A DNA stretch of 64,000 bases, from NCBI GenBank assembly GCA_964462985.1, contig CAYXAA010000023.1:10935-74934 (forward strand), written 5' to 3'. This DNA is from CAYXAA01 sp964462985. GTDB taxonomy: Bacteria; Pseudomonadota; Alphaproteobacteria; Rhizobiales; Stappiaceae. Below are positions 50,323-60,784 of this stretch, piece after piece. Under the pieces are notes generated by a model. The model worked only from the letters and a program-made list of their open reading frames with translations, was not told the origin of the DNA and did not search any database. The stretch's first letter is position 1, and every line of letters starts with the position of its first letter. The position numbers and the translations under genes were made by a program.

Positions 50323-51939
50323 ATGGCCGTCGCGTCTAAGCGCATTCCCGTTCCCGATCTCGTCGCGGTGCGCCGCGCGCTCCTGTCCGTGTCCGACAAG
50401 ACCGGTCTGGTCGACTTTGCGCGCGCACTCGCCGAACGTGGCATCGAGCTGGTCTCCACGGGGGGGACGCGCAAGACGCTCGCAGACGCAGGACTCACGG
50501 TTCGCGACGTCTCGGACTTGACCGGCTTTCCGGAAATCATGGATGGCCGCGTGAAGACGCTCCATCCGCTGGTTCATGGCGGCCTACTCGCCATCCGTGA
50601 CGATGCGGAACACACCGAGGCGATGGCGGCCCATGGAATCGCCGGAATCGACCTGCTCTGCGTCAACCTTTATCCGTTCGAGGAAACGGTCGCCGCCGGC
50701 GCGGACTACGCTACCGGCGTTGAGAACATCGACATCGGCGGACCGGCAATGACACGAGCTGCCGCCAAGAACCATGCCTATGTTACAGTCGTGAGCGATC
50801 CGACCGACTACAGCGCCGTAATCGACGCGCTTGCACAGCACGACGGCTCGATCCCGCTCGTCTTGCGCAAACGCCTGGCGCAAACGGCATTCGCCCGAAC
50901 CGCCGCCTATGATGCCGCGGTCTCCAACTGGTTGGCCGCCGAAATCGACGCCGAGGCCCCCGATTGGCGGGCGTTCGGCGGTCGCCTTGCCGAGGTGATG
51001 CGTTACGGTGAAAACCCGCACCAGTCAGCTGGCTTCTATGTTACCGGCGAGAAGCGGTTCGGTGTTGCCACTGCAAGGCAGCTTCAGGGCAAGACCCTAT
51101 CCTACAACAATATCAATGATATTGACGCCGCCTTCGAACTCGTCGCCGAATTCGACCCGTCCCGCACCAAGGCGGTTGCGATTATCAAGCACGCCAACCC
51201 CTGCGGTGTCGCAGAAGCGGCTACCTTACGCGAAGCCTATGAGAAAGCGCTTCTGTGCGATCCGGTCTCAGCCTTCGGCGGCATTGTAGCACTCAACGAT
51301 CGGCTCGACGCTGAGGCGGCGGAGGAGATCGTCAAGATTTTCACCGAAGTGATCATCGCACCGGCAGCCACCGATGAGGCGGCGGCGATCGTTGCCAGGA
51401 AGAAGAACCTGCGCCTGCTCGTCACCGGCGGGCTACCCGATCCTCGAGCCGCGGGTCTTTCGATCAAGTCTGTAGCCGGCGGCCTGCTCGTCCAGAGCCG
51501 CGACAATGCCGTCGTGGACGACCTCGACCTCAAGGTCGTGACAAGGCGTGCGCCGAGCACTCAGGAGATGGCGGATCTCAAATTCGCCTTCCGCGTCGCC
51601 AAACACGTCAAGTCCAATGCCATCGTCTATGCCAAAAATGGCGCGACCGTGGGTGTGGGCGCCGGACAGATGAGCCGTGTCGACAGCGCCCGCATAGCTG
51701 CCCGCAAGGCGTCAGATGCCGCCGAGGCAGCGGGACTGCCGGAACCGCTGACAAGGGGCTCCGTTGTCGCGTCCGATGCCTTCTTCCCCTTCGCCGACGG
51801 GCTGCTGTCTGCGGCCGAGGCCGGTGCCACCGCCGTGATCCAGCCAGGTGGCTCGATGCGCGACGACGAAGTGATCGCCGCTGCCGACGAAGCCGGGCTC
51901 GCCATGGTGCTGACCGGAATGCGCCACTTCCGCCACTGA
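50323..51939 (+). CDS. purH: Bifunctional AICAR formyltransferase/IMP cyclohydrolase
   Basis: PurH performs the last two steps of IMP synthesis. The 538-residue protein has the N-terminal IMP cyclohydrolase domain (LLSVSDKTGLVDFARAL, STGGTRKTL, FPEIMDGRVKTLHPLVHGG) and the C-terminal formyltransferase domain (KHANPCGVAEA, SNAIVYAKNGATVGVGAGQMSRVDSARIA, SDAFFPFADGL). The ATG at 50323 gives the normal length; the frame opens earlier at 50278. I looked for a ZTP riboswitch in the leader and did not find one. Confidence 0.97.
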   Translation: MAVASKRIPVPDLVAVRRALLSVSDKTGLVDFARALAERGIELVSTGGTRKTLADAGLTVRDVSDLTGFPEIMDGRVKTLHPLVHGGLLAIRDDAEHTEAMAAHGIAGIDLLCVNLYPFEETVAAGADYATGVENIDIGGPAMTRAAAKNHAYVTVVSDPTDYSAVIDALAQHDGSIPLVLRKRLAQTAFARTAAYDAAVSNWLAAEIDAEAPDWRAFGGRLAEVMRYGENPHQSAGFYVTGEKRFGVATARQLQGKTLSYNNINDIDAAFELVAEFDPSRTKAVAIIKHANPCGVAEAATLREAYEKALLCDPVSAFGGIVALNDRLDAEAAEEIVKIFTEVIIAPAATDEAAAIVARKKNLRLLVTGGLPDPRAAGLSIKSVAGGLLVQSRDNAVVDDLDLKVVTRRAPSTQEMADLKFAFRVAKHVKSNAIVYAKNGATVGVGAGQMSRVDSARIAARKASDAAEAAGLPEPLTRGSVVASDAFFPFADGLLSAAEAGATAVIQPGGSMRDDEVIAAADEAGLAMVLTGMRHFRH

Positions 51940-51959
51940 CGCGGGAGAAGCTCTCAGGT

Positions 51960-53369
51960 TCATGCTCGTGGGCTGCGCATCTGCAAAAGTAGCAAGAGGC
52001 CAGCAGAAAAGAAGATTAGGATCACCGAGATCCCGGCCTTCTGGCTCGACGTGACGTCGGTGACGATGCCGACGGCCATGGGGGCGAGAAAGCTGGTGAG
52101 TTTGCCGGACAGCGCGAACAGCCCGAAATGGCTTGTGAGCTCTGCTGGCGGCGCGAGCCGGACCAGCAACGTGCGGGAGGCAGACTGGAGCGGTCCCGCC
52201 GCCCCGCCGATCACACCGCCGAGCACGAGGAACACCCGCTCCGGCAAGGTCGAGAACGGCCCCCCTCCGGCCGAGGAGGCAACGTCGACGACGAAGAACA
52301 CGCTGCTCTTGTCGACGGAAACCAGGCCGAGACCACAGACGATCAGCAGGATGAGCGCACCGGCAATCACCGGGCGCGGACCGAACCGATCGTCGAGCCA
52401 GCCACCAAGCGCCGCGCCGGCGGTTCCCGTTACCGTAAGCAGGATGCCGAAGGTACCAATCTCGATCGAACCCCAATCGAGCACGCCGGCGGCGTAGATG
52501 CCGCCGAAAGCGAACAAGGCGACCAAGCCATCCTTGTAGATCATGTTGGCGACAAGGAAGATCAGCATCGCCGCATCGCGCCTGAGTTTGCCGAGCGCGG
52601 CAGCGAGGTCGACAAGGCCGGAGGCGACTGCCAACTGAAGCGGCGTGCCGCGCGGCGTGTCCGGCGTGAACAGAAACAGTGGCAACACGAAGATGATGTA
52701 CCAAAGCGCCGAGAACGGCCCCGAGGCTCGGTCCCCGTCGCGGGTCGTCGGATCGAGGTCGAGGATCGGCTCGAGACCAAACAACGTATTGCCGGTTTCC
52801 GGATTGGCCGCCATCAGACCGAGCGCGATCACCAGCGATACGAGGCCACCGACATAACCGAGCGCCCAGCCCGAACCGGACAGCCGTCCGAGCCGGCTCG
52901 ACGGCACCAGGTCGGACATCATGGCGTTGTTGAAGACGGTCGCGAATTCCACCCCGATCGTTGCCAACACGAAACCGAAGAGGGCGATAGGAACTGCGTG
53001 TTGGCCACCCGGCACGGCAAACCACAACAATAGGCAGCCGAGCACCAGAGGCACCGAAAAGGCACAGACCCAGCGCTTGCGCGCGCCGGTGCGGTCAGCG
53101 ATCGATCCGAGCAGCGGAGCGAGGAGGGCGATCGTCAGCCCGGCCGCTGCCGTAGCGTAGCCCCATAGCGCTTGACCTGCCGCCGGCGTAGGCGCCAGGG
53201 TCGAGGCGAAGTAGGGGGCGAAGACGAAGGTGGTGACGAGCGTGTGGACCGGCTGTGCCGCCCAGTCAAACAGCAGCCAGCCGGCCACCGCCTTGCGGCT
53301 AAAACCGGGCTGTTTCCCGGCCATATCCGTCAGCGCGGGCTGCGCGGCACGTCTGGTGTCGAGGTCCAT
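51960..53369 (-). CDS. MFS transporter of the UMF1/Atg22-like group
   Basis: This 469-residue membrane protein has about 12 helices and the group signature WLLFDWAAQPV in the first helix, then GSIADRTGARKRW (the A-like MFS motif) and ATVFNNAMMSDL. The UMF1 group includes vacuolar amino-acid effluxers in fungi; the bacterial substrate is unknown. The ATG at 53369 has a weak ribosome site. It ends close to purH (convergent) and begins 21 bases after the NAD-GDH stop on the same strand, so it may be co-transcribed. Confidence 0.88.
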   Translation of the reverse strand: MDLDTRRAAQPALTDMAGKQPGFSRKAVAGWLLFDWAAQPVHTLVTTFVFAPYFASTLAPTPAAGQALWGYATAAAGLTIALLAPLLGSIADRTGARKRWVCAFSVPLVLGCLLLWFAVPGGQHAVPIALFGFVLATIGVEFATVFNNAMMSDLVPSSRLGRLSGSGWALGYVGGLVSLVIALGLMAANPETGNTLFGLEPILDLDPTTRDGDRASGPFSALWYIIFVLPLFLFTPDTPRGTPLQLAVASGLVDLAAALGKLRRDAAMLIFLVANMIYKDGLVALFAFGGIYAAGVLDWGSIEIGTFGILLTVTGTAGAALGGWLDDRFGPRPVIAGALILLIVCGLGLVSVDKSSVFFVVDVASSAGGGPFSTLPERVFLVLGGVIGGAAGPLQSASRTLLVRLAPPAELTSHFGLFALSGKLTSFLAPMAVGIVTDVTSSQKAGISVILIFFSAGLLLLLQMRSPRA

Positions 53370-53390
53370 GCTCAAAGTGTTGGCACCACC

Positions 53391-56300
53391 TCACCGCGCC
53401 AGTTCAGCAAGCAGGCTCGCCGCTACGGAGAACTTGGACACCGTCAGCTCGCCGTCGACGATTTCATTCGCCGCACGCGTCGTGCGCCCGACCTTGGCCT
53501 CGTTGGCGGCCAGCCAACCGGCGAAACCATCGAGCGCGAGCGCCTCCCCGGTGATTCGGCGGTGAGCATCGGCGAGAGTCGCCCGAGCTCGATCGAGGGC
53601 GAGGCCATCATAGTAGTCGCGCAGGTCCAGTCCCCGTGCCTTGGTATCCATCGCACCGAGTCGGAAGTGACCGGCGACGTCGAAGAAGGTCTTCGCGACA
53701 TCCGTCAGCGGTTTGCCGCTCCGTTCGGCCACAAGGACGATATCGGGGATGGTTGCTTCGACCGGGAGCATCGCGATCCGCGCGGCAAGTGCATTTGGCA
53801 CCCCCCCGGCGATCAGCCGTCCGGTCTCGACGGCGATCTCTTCACGCATGGTTTCCGGGAGAATGTCCACGAGTTTCGGCGACAGCTCTTCTATGCCGGT
53901 GCGGAACCGCGTCACCACTGCCTCAATGCCGTCCGCGAAGGAGACGTCGCGAAGGAACCAGACAGTCTGGTCGAGCACTAGATCCTGCACGGCGGTGTAG
54001 AGCTCAAGCTGCAGTTCGCCTTCCACATGAGTATCGAGCGCATCGATTTCGCCGTTGAGCGCCGTGAGACCGTACGCATCGCGCACCGCCGTAAAGGCTT
54101 CGGCGATCTGATAGACATCGGCGCCGGTCTGGTCGGAGATCCGTGTGACGAAAGTTGGCCCGCCGCGGTTGATCAAGGAGTTTGCAAGCATCGTTGCAAT
54201 GATCTCCCGCCGCAGCCTGTGCGACGCGATCTCGGACCGGTAGGGTTCCCGCATCGCCTCCGGGAAATAGCGGAACAATTCCAGCGCCAGATAGTCGTCG
54301 TCGGGTACACGGCTCGACAGGAGCGCGTCGTAGAGTGTCAGCTTGGCATAGGCGAGCAATACACCGATTTCGGGGCGCGTCAGAGAAAGGCCGGCCTTTT
54401 CCATCTCTTCGAGCGCAGCGTCGTCCGGCAGCGTCTCGACCACCCGATCGAGCAAGCCTGCCTGCTCCAGACGGCGCATCATGCGGCGCTGGTAGCCAAG
54501 GTCTTCCTGGCCTCGTCGTTCCGCGAGGCTGATAGCCAGCGTTTGCAGGTAGTTGTTGCGCAGCACCAGCGCGGCGACCTCGTCGGTCATGTCGGCGAGA
54601 AGTGCGTTGCGCTGCTCTAGGTCAAGTTTGCCCGAACGCACCGCTGCGCCGAGCGCGATCTTGATGTTGACCTCCATGTCGGAGGAATTGACGCCGGCCG
54701 AATTGTCGATTGCATCGGAATTGCACCTTCCGCCGCGGCGGCTGAATTCGACGCGGGCTTTCTGAGTCATACCCAGGTTGGCGCCTTCGCCGATCACCTT
54801 GGCCCCGAGATCGGCGGCGGTGACCCGGATCGGGTCGTTGGCGCGATCGCCGACCTCGGCATCGCTTTCGACGGACGCCCGCACATAAGTGCCGATGCCG
54901 CCGAACCACAACAGATCGACATTCATTTTCAAGATGGCGCTCATGACCTCTTGCGGCGTCGCCTTGGCTTTTGGCAGGCCGAGCATGGCCTGCGCTTCCG
55001 CGGACAACGGCACCGACTTGGCGGAGCGCGAGAACACTCCACCACCCTTAGAGATCAAACTCTTGTCGTAGTCGGCCCAGGACGACCGACCAAGATCGAA
55101 CAAGCGCTGTCGTTCGGCAAAGGACTTCTCCACATCCGGATCCGGGTCGAGAAAGATGTCGCGATGGTCGAAGGCGGCGAGCAGTCGGGTCACCCGCGAC
55201 AGCAACATGCCGTTGCCGAACACATCCCCGGACATGTCGCCGACACCGGCGACGGTGAACGGCTCTGTCTGGATGTCATGGTCCATTTCCCGGAAGTGGC
55301 GTTTGACCGCTTCCCAAGCGCCGCGGGCTGTGATGCCCATTTTCTTGTGGTCGTAGCCCGCAGACCCGCCCGAGGCGAAAGCGTCTCCAAGCCAGAAATG
55401 ACGCGCAGCCGAAATAGCATTCGCCGTATCGGAGAAGGTCGCCGTCCCCTTGTCTGCAGCCACGACCAGGTAGGGATCGTCGTCATCGTGGCGCACCACA
55501 AGTTCCGGCGGCAGAACCTTGGCCCCATCGAGATTATCAGTGACGTCGAGCAGCGACGATATGAAGATTTTGTAGGCCTCGGTTCCCTCGGCGAACACCT
55601 CCTCGCGCGAGCCACCCGCAGGCAACTGCTTCGGCACGAAGCCACCCTTGGCGCCGACGGGAACGATAACGGCGTTCTTGACCTGTTGCGCTTTGACGAG
55701 GCCGAGCACCTCGGTGCGGAAGTCCTGAGGCCGATCCGACCAGCGCAGCCCTCCGCGGGCGACCTTGCCGAAGCGCAGGTGCACCCCCTCGACCCTGGGG
55801 GAATAGACAAACAGCTCGCGGAACGGACGCGGCGCAGGCAGATCCTCGATTCGATGGGCGTCGAGCTTAAAGACGAACGTCTGCTTCGGCTGGCCGTGGA
55901 CGTCGATCTGGAAGAAGTTGGTGCGCAGTATTGCGTCGACGATGTTCTGGAACCGACGCAGGATGCGATCGTCATCGAGGCTCTCGACCCGGTCGAACGC
56001 CGCCGTAATTTCCTCGTCGATCCGGGCTGCGCCGGACCTTCGTTCCTCTTCGGTCATAGCCGGATTGAACCGGACGTGAAACAGCTCGACGAGCTTTGCG
56101 GCGATCTCCGGATAGCGGTTGAGCGTTCCCCACATGTAGTCTTCGGAATAGCGGATGCCGACCTGGCGCAGATAGCGCGACAGGGCTCTCAGCATGGCGA
56201 TGTCGCGCCAAGCGAGGCCGGCCGTCAGCACCAGCGCATTGTAACCGTCGGATTCGGCGCGGCGTCGCCACACTGCCATGTAGAGCGCCTCCAGCCGCTC

Positions 56301-58190
56301 ACGCAGGTCGTCATCGAGGACCAGATCGGCGGCTGATGCCGGCTCCAGCGTTGTCTCGTGCAAATAGGCGAGCGGCCGGTCGGCCGGCGTGATGCGGTAA
56401 GTGCGCTCATTGATGACGCGAAAGCCCATGTTCTCCAACACCGGTACGCGGGCGGAAAGTGGGATCGGCGTCCGATGGTGATAAACTTTGAGCGTCAGCC
56501 GGTTGGAAGCGCCATCCTCGCGGGGCCCGAAGCGGATCGTGGTGTCGGCCCGCTCCGAAAGCTGCTCCACGATACGAATGTCGGCGAGCGCGGCCTCGGG
56601 TGAGAAGACCTCGCGGTACCCCGCCTGGAAGGCATGAGCGTAGCGGATCGCGACCTCGACGGCGCGATTGCCGCCATACGCGCTGCGCAGCGCGTCGCGT
56701 AGCCCGTCGCTCCAGGTCCGCACGATCTCGGCGACAGCCTGTTCCAGCTGTTCCCGGCTAGGATCTGGTGTCTCGCCTTCATACCGCCCGATGATGAAAT
56801 GAACCCGGGCGAGCGGCCCTTCCGGATAAGTGACGTACCAGGTCGACAACCGCCCGTCATATACGTCGGCGAAATAGCTGCCGATCTTGAGCCGCATTTC
56901 GGTCGTGTAGCGATCACGGGGGACAAAGCACAGGATCGAGACGTAGCGGTCAAACTTGTCGCGACGGGCCAGGACGCGAATGCGGGGCCGTTCTTCGAGC
57001 TGCAGGATGGCCAGCGCGAAATCGTAGAGTAGCTCGCGTTCGATCTGGAACAGCTCGTCGCGCGGGTAGTTTTCTAGGACGTTCATCAATGCCCGGCCGG
57101 AATGACTTTCCGGGTCGTAACCGGCCCGAGTCAGCACGTAGTCCACCTTGCGCCTGAGATAGGGAATGAGCCTGGTCGACCGCGTGTAAGCGGTCGCCGT
57201 GAACAGGCCGACCACGCGGAGTTCGCCTGTCAGCGCACCTGCCTCATCAAACAGCTTGATGCCGATATAGTCCATGTGCACCCGGCGGTGCACTCGGCTC
57301 TTGACATTGGCCTTGGCGATGATCAGCGGCTCGGGCCGCATCATGAATTCGCGAATCTCGGGAGTCATCACCACGAATTCAGAGCCACGACGCAGCACCC
57401 GCACGTCCGGGTCGGCAAGAAGGCCGAGCGCCGATCCTTCCTTATGAGACAACTCGCCGGTAGCGGCGCCACCCTCAAAGAAGTACTCGCGCATTCCGAG
57501 GAAGGTGAAATTGTCCGCGGCGATCCACTCCAGAAATTGCACCGCCTCGGCGAGCTCGTCCACGGCAAATGGCGGTGGCGTATCGCGATAGGTGGCAATG
57601 GCGGCGGCGAGGCGCTCGCGCATCTTCGGCCAGTCCGCGACAGCCTGCCGGACGTCGGACATCACGTTCTCGAGCCGATCCTTGAGCCCGGTGCGCTCGA
57701 TGTCGGCATCGATCCGCGCCACGTGGATGTGGATCAAGCTTTCGCGGCGGTCTTTCGTGTCCTTGGTCGGTTTGCCGGCGCCGTGATAGGCGAGCAGGGT
57801 GCCGGCGTCATCGCGCTCGACCAGCAGGATGGGATGCAGCACCAGCCGCACCTCGAGCCCGGAGTCCTGCAGCTCGCCCATCACCGAGTCGACCAGGAAC
57901 GGCATGTTGTCGTTCAGGATCTCGATCACCGTGACGTCGTCGGCGCGCGCACCGTCGATCTTGAAGGACGGGTTGTAGATGTTGATCCGGCAGGTGCCGA
58001 CCTCATGGGTGGCGAGATCGCGCCAAGCTTCACGGGCGAAGGCCGCGAGCTCGTCGGGCGTATAGGCCACGAGGTCCTCGCTCGCACCGCGCTGAAAAAA
58101 GTCCCGGGCGAAGGCACCGACATCCGGATCGAGCCTCCTGACCACGGTATCGATCAGGTCGGCTTTTGCTTTTTCCCTCGTTTCCGGCAT
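53391..58190 (-). CDS. gdhZ: NAD-dependent glutamate dehydrogenase, large (180-kDa) class
   Basis: It deaminates L-glutamate to 2-oxoglutarate and ammonia with NAD. This is the large L_180 class of about 1600 residues (1599 here). The long N-terminal half includes ACT-like regulatory regions (RRESLIHIHVARIDADIE). The catalytic domain near residues 780-1200 carries FGKVARGGLRWSDRPQDFRTEVLGLVKAQQVKNAVIVPVGAKGGF and GVGDMSGDVFGNGMLLS. A C-terminal helical domain follows. The ATG is set by GGAAGGG. It controls nitrogen balance and, in Caulobacter, affects FtsZ. Confidence 0.96.
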   Translation of the reverse strand: MPETREKAKADLIDTVVRRLDPDVGAFARDFFQRGASEDLVAYTPDELAAFAREAWRDLATHEVGTCRINIYNPSFKIDGARADDVTVIEILNDNMPFLVDSVMGELQDSGLEVRLVLHPILLVERDDAGTLLAYHGAGKPTKDTKDRRESLIHIHVARIDADIERTGLKDRLENVMSDVRQAVADWPKMRERLAAAIATYRDTPPPFAVDELAEAVQFLEWIAADNFTFLGMREYFFEGGAATGELSHKEGSALGLLADPDVRVLRRGSEFVVMTPEIREFMMRPEPLIIAKANVKSRVHRRVHMDYIGIKLFDEAGALTGELRVVGLFTATAYTRSTRLIPYLRRKVDYVLTRAGYDPESHSGRALMNVLENYPRDELFQIERELLYDFALAILQLEERPRIRVLARRDKFDRYVSILCFVPRDRYTTEMRLKIGSYFADVYDGRLSTWYVTYPEGPLARVHFIIGRYEGETPDPSREQLEQAVAEIVRTWSDGLRDALRSAYGGNRAVEVAIRYAHAFQAGYREVFSPEAALADIRIVEQLSERADTTIRFGPREDGASNRLTLKVYHHRTPIPLSARVPVLENMGFRVINERTYRITPADRPLAYLHETTLEPASAADLVLDDDLRERLEALYMAVWRRRAESDGYNALVLTAGLAWRDIAMLRALSRYLRQVGIRYSEDYMWGTLNRYPEIAAKLVELFHVRFNPAMTEEERRSGAARIDEEITAAFDRVESLDDDRILRRFQNIVDAILRTNFFQIDVHGQPKQTFVFKLDAHRIEDLPAPRPFRELFVYSPRVEGVHLRFGKVARGGLRWSDRPQDFRTEVLGLVKAQQVKNAVIVPVGAKGGFVPKQLPAGGSREEVFAEGTEAYKIFISSLLDVTDNLDGAKVLPPELVVRHDDDDPYLVVAADKGTATFSDTANAISAARHFWLGDAFASGGSAGYDHKKMGITARGAWEAVKRHFREMDHDIQTEPFTVAGVGDMSGDVFGNGMLLSRVTRLLAAFDHRDIFLDPDPDVEKSFAERQRLFDLGRSSWADYDKSLISKGGGVFSRSAKSVPLSAEAQAMLGLPKAKATPQEVMSAILKMNVDLLWFGGIGTYVRASVESDAEVGDRANDPIRVTAADLGAKVIGEGANLGMTQKARVEFSRRGGRCNSDAIDNSAGVNSSDMEVNIKIALGAAVRSGKLDLEQRNALLADMTDEVAALVLRNNYLQTLAISLAERRGQEDLGYQRRMMRRLEQAGLLDRVVETLPDDAALEEMEKAGLSLTRPEIGVLLAYAKLTLYDALLSSRVPDDDYLALELFRYFPEAMREPYRSEIASHRLRREIIATMLANSLINRGGPTFVTRISDQTGADVYQIAEAFTAVRDAYGLTALNGEIDALDTHVEGELQLELYTAVQDLVLDQTVWFLRDVSFADGIEAVVTRFRTGIEELSPKLVDILPETMREEIAVETGRLIAGGVPNALAARIAMLPVEATIPDIVLVAERSGKPLTDVAKTFFDVAGHFRLGAMDTKARGLDLRDYYDGLALDRARATLADAHRRITGEALALDGFAGWLAANEAKVGRTTRAANEIVDGELTVSKFSVAASLLAELAR

Positions 58191-58340
58191 CCCTTCCCCC
58201 GTTTTCCGCGGTTTCGCGCGCGCTGACCGTCCTGCGGGCGCGAATCGTCCCTGCCACTACTCTCCACCGTCCGCGTCCGACATGCTAGCCTGACGCATGG
58301 AAACGAGAAACGACGACATTCAACGCCGAGGAGGAATGGC

Positions 58341-58922
58341 ATGGCGGAGGAAAATGACGAAAATCGCGTCATCGCCCTGACTTTGGACGGCGGCGCTCCA
58401 TTAAGCTCCGAAACCCTGGCCTATTTCGCCAAATGCGAGGAAAAGCTTGGCTTGGTGCCCAACGTGCTGAAGGCCTATGCCTTCGACGAGAAGAAGCTGC
58501 GCGCCTTCACTGAAATGTACAACGACCTGATGCTCGGCGACAGCGGGCTTTCCAAGCTCGAGCGCGAGATGATTGCTGTCGCGGTCTCGGCGGTGAACCG
58601 CTGCTACTACTGTCTGACCGCTCACGGCGCGGCTGTGCGTCAGCTTTCGGGCGATCCCGAACTCGGCGAGCTTATGGTCATGAATTACCGGGTCGCCGAC
58701 CTGTCACCACGCCACCGCGCGATGCTCGATTTCGCGGTGAAGCTGACGGAAACCCCGGCGACGATACTCGAGGCCGATAGGGCGGCGCTGCGCGCGGCGG
58801 GCTTTTCCGACCGCGACATCTGGGATATCGCCTCGGTCGTCGGCTTCTTCAACATGTCGAATCGCGTCGCCTCAGCGACCGACATGCGGCCCAATGCGGA
58901 ATATCACCGCCTGGCGCGGTAG
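58341..58922 (+). CDS. Peroxidase-related AhpD-like protein
   Basis: This 193-residue protein of the carboxymuconolactone decarboxylase/AhpD fold has the redox motif Cys88-x2-Cys91-x3-His95 (CYYCLTAHG) with the upstream Glu in SKLEREMIAV, the proton-relay pattern of AhpD-type alkylhydroperoxidases. The N-terminus EEKLGLVPNVLKAYAF fits the peroxidase-related subfamily of about 180-200 residues. No partner lipoamide-type reductase gene lies nearby. The ATG follows GAGGAGGAATGG. Divergent from the NAD-GDH gene. Confidence 0.9.
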   Translation: MAEENDENRVIALTLDGGAPLSSETLAYFAKCEEKLGLVPNVLKAYAFDEKKLRAFTEMYNDLMLGDSGLSKLEREMIAVAVSAVNRCYYCLTAHGAAVRQLSGDPELGELMVMNYRVADLSPRHRAMLDFAVKLTETPATILEADRAALRAAGFSDRDIWDIASVVGFFNMSNRVASATDMRPNAEYHRLAR

Positions 58923-59034
58923 CAAGTTGGCCCTATCATGACAAGGGGGAGCTCGTGGTGTAGAACACCGCTCTTTCCAGGGCTCGGCATGCCGCCTCGG
59001 CACCGATCCCACTGGTTCCTCTTGGAGCTCTGCC

Positions 59035-59985
59035 ATGGTCGCGAAAATCTTCATCGACGGCGAAGCCGGCACGACGGGTCTGCAGATCCGTGAGCGCCTC
59101 GCCGGCCGCCGCGATCTGGAATTGCTGTCGATCCCCGCTGCGGAGCGCAAGGACCTTTCCGCTCGCGCCGCCCTGCTCAACGCCGCCGATGTCGCCATCC
59201 TCTGCCTGCCGGACGACGCTGCCCGTGAGAGTGTTTCGCTGATCGAGAACGAGACGACACGGGTGATCGATGCCTCAACGGCGCATCGCGTTGCCAACGG
59301 CTGGGTCTATGGGTTTGCCGAGATGGACGCGGACCATGGCGCCGCCATTGCGGGGGCCCGACGCGTCGCCAATCCCGGCTGCTGGCCGCAAGGTGTGATC
59401 GCCTGCCTGCGTCCCCTTATCCTGGCTGGCATTCTACCCAACGACTATCCGGTTACAGCCAGCGGGATCTCGGGCTATACCGGCGGCGGCCGTCAGATGA
59501 TCCAGGCCTACGAGGCGCGTGAGGAGCACAACGCGCCCTACATGCCCTACGCGCTCGGTCTTAATCACAAGCATTTGCCCGAAATGAAGGTCTATGCCGG
59601 CCTTTCCGAGGATCCGCTGTTCCAGCCGGTGGTCGGCGCCTTCGCCCAGGGCATGGTAGCGATGGTCCCGCTGCATTTGCGCCTGCTCGACAAGGTGCCG
59701 AGCGGTGCCGAAATCCATGCGGCAATCGCCGACCATTTCGCCGGTATTCCTAATGGCTTCGTGGAGGTTGCCCCCTTTGTCGCCGTGGATAAGGTGCCGG
59801 AGCTCGACCCGGAGACCTATAACGGCACGAATCGCATGCGGCTGCACGTTTTCGCCAACGACAGACGCGCGCAGGCCGTGCTCGTGGCGGTTTACGACAA
59901 TCTCGGCAAAGGCGCCTCAGGCGCGGCCGTCCAGAACCTCAACCTGATGCTCGGCGTCGATGCCGCGACCAGTCTCGCGGCCTGA
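59035..59985 (+). CDS. argC: N-acetyl-gamma-glutamyl-phosphate reductase (type 2)
   Basis: It reduces N-acetylglutamyl phosphate to the semialdehyde with NADPH in arginine synthesis. The 316-residue protein has the nucleotide loop FIDGEAGTTGLQIRERL and the catalytic Cys116 in VANPGCWPQG, with HKHLPEM and the GISGYTGGGR segment. The short form and the DGEAGTTG start define the type 2 (alphaproteobacterial) group. It is followed 29 bases later by leuD on the same strand. Confidence 0.95.
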   Translation: MVAKIFIDGEAGTTGLQIRERLAGRRDLELLSIPAAERKDLSARAALLNAADVAILCLPDDAARESVSLIENETTRVIDASTAHRVANGWVYGFAEMDADHGAAIAGARRVANPGCWPQGVIACLRPLILAGILPNDYPVTASGISGYTGGGRQMIQAYEAREEHNAPYMPYALGLNHKHLPEMKVYAGLSEDPLFQPVVGAFAQGMVAMVPLHLRLLDKVPSGAEIHAAIADHFAGIPNGFVEVAPFVAVDKVPELDPETYNGTNRMRLHVFANDRRAQAVLVAVYDNLGKGASGAAVQNLNLMLGVDAATSLAA

Positions 59986-60014
59986 CCCGCATCGCTCAAC
60001 AGGAGACCACGGAC

Positions 60015-60620
60015 TTGGAAAAGTTCACCACGCTGACCGGTGTCGCCGCTCCGCTGCCGATCGTCAACGTTGACACGGACATGATAATCCCGAAGCAGTT
60101 CCTGAAAACCATCAAGCGCACCGGACTTGGCTCTGCCCTGTTTCATGAAATGCGCACCAACGAGGACGGGTCGGAGAATCCGGATTTCGTGCTGAACCAG
60201 CCGGCCTACCGCAACGCCAAGATTCTTGTCGCTGGCGACAATTTCGGCTGCGGTTCCTCGCGCGAGCACGCGCCCTGGGCGCTCGCCGATTTTGGTATCC
60301 GCTGCGTGATCTCCACGAGCTTCGCCGACATCTTCTACAACAACTGCTTCAAGAACGGCATCTTACCGATCGTGGTATCCGAGGGGGACCTCGAGAAACT
60401 GATGGACGATGCGCGGCGCGGCGCCAATGCGACGCTTACGGTGGACCTGCAAGCTCAGGAGATCCGCGGACCGGACGGCGGCGTAATCACGTTCGACATC
60501 GACCCGTTTCGAAAGCACTGCCTGCTCAATGGTCTCGACGACATTGGCCTGACGATGGAGAAGGCGCCGGCGATCGACGCGTTCGAGAGCAAGAACGCCG
60601 AGCTACATCCCTGGGCCTGA
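60015..60620 (+). CDS. leuD: 3-isopropylmalate dehydratase small subunit
   Basis: LeuD with LeuC isomerises isopropylmalate in leucine synthesis. The 201-residue sequence has TGVAAPLPIVNVDTDMIIPKQFLKTIKR, the substrate-binding GDNFGCGSSREHAPWAL and C-terminal FDIDPFRKHCLLNGLDDIGLT. The start is TTG at 60015 after AGGAGA; no ATG fits. LeuC is not in the window, and neither leuB nor asd is adjacent as in many rhizobia. Confidence 0.96.
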   Translation: MEKFTTLTGVAAPLPIVNVDTDMIIPKQFLKTIKRTGLGSALFHEMRTNEDGSENPDFVLNQPAYRNAKILVAGDNFGCGSSREHAPWALADFGIRCVISTSFADIFYNNCFKNGILPIVVSEGDLEKLMDDARRGANATLTVDLQAQEIRGPDGGVITFDIDPFRKHCLLNGLDDIGLTMEKAPAIDAFESKNAELHPWA

Positions 60621-60784
60621 GCGAGATCTGAACGGCAGGCGGATTGGCCGAAGGGGACGGGCCGTCGTGGCACGGGACGCCCCCCGATAGCTGGCAGGCG
60701 GCTCACGCAGGCTTGAGAAGCCGTGCGCTGCGCTTCAAGGTCAAACTGTCTATCTCTCGGAAGGCACATTCCAAGGGAAAGCGA

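Noticed and set aside
54951..56336. 461-codon plus-strand open frame opposite the NAD-glutamate dehydrogenase gene
   Set aside because: Shadow frame of a conserved gene; no recognisable domain.
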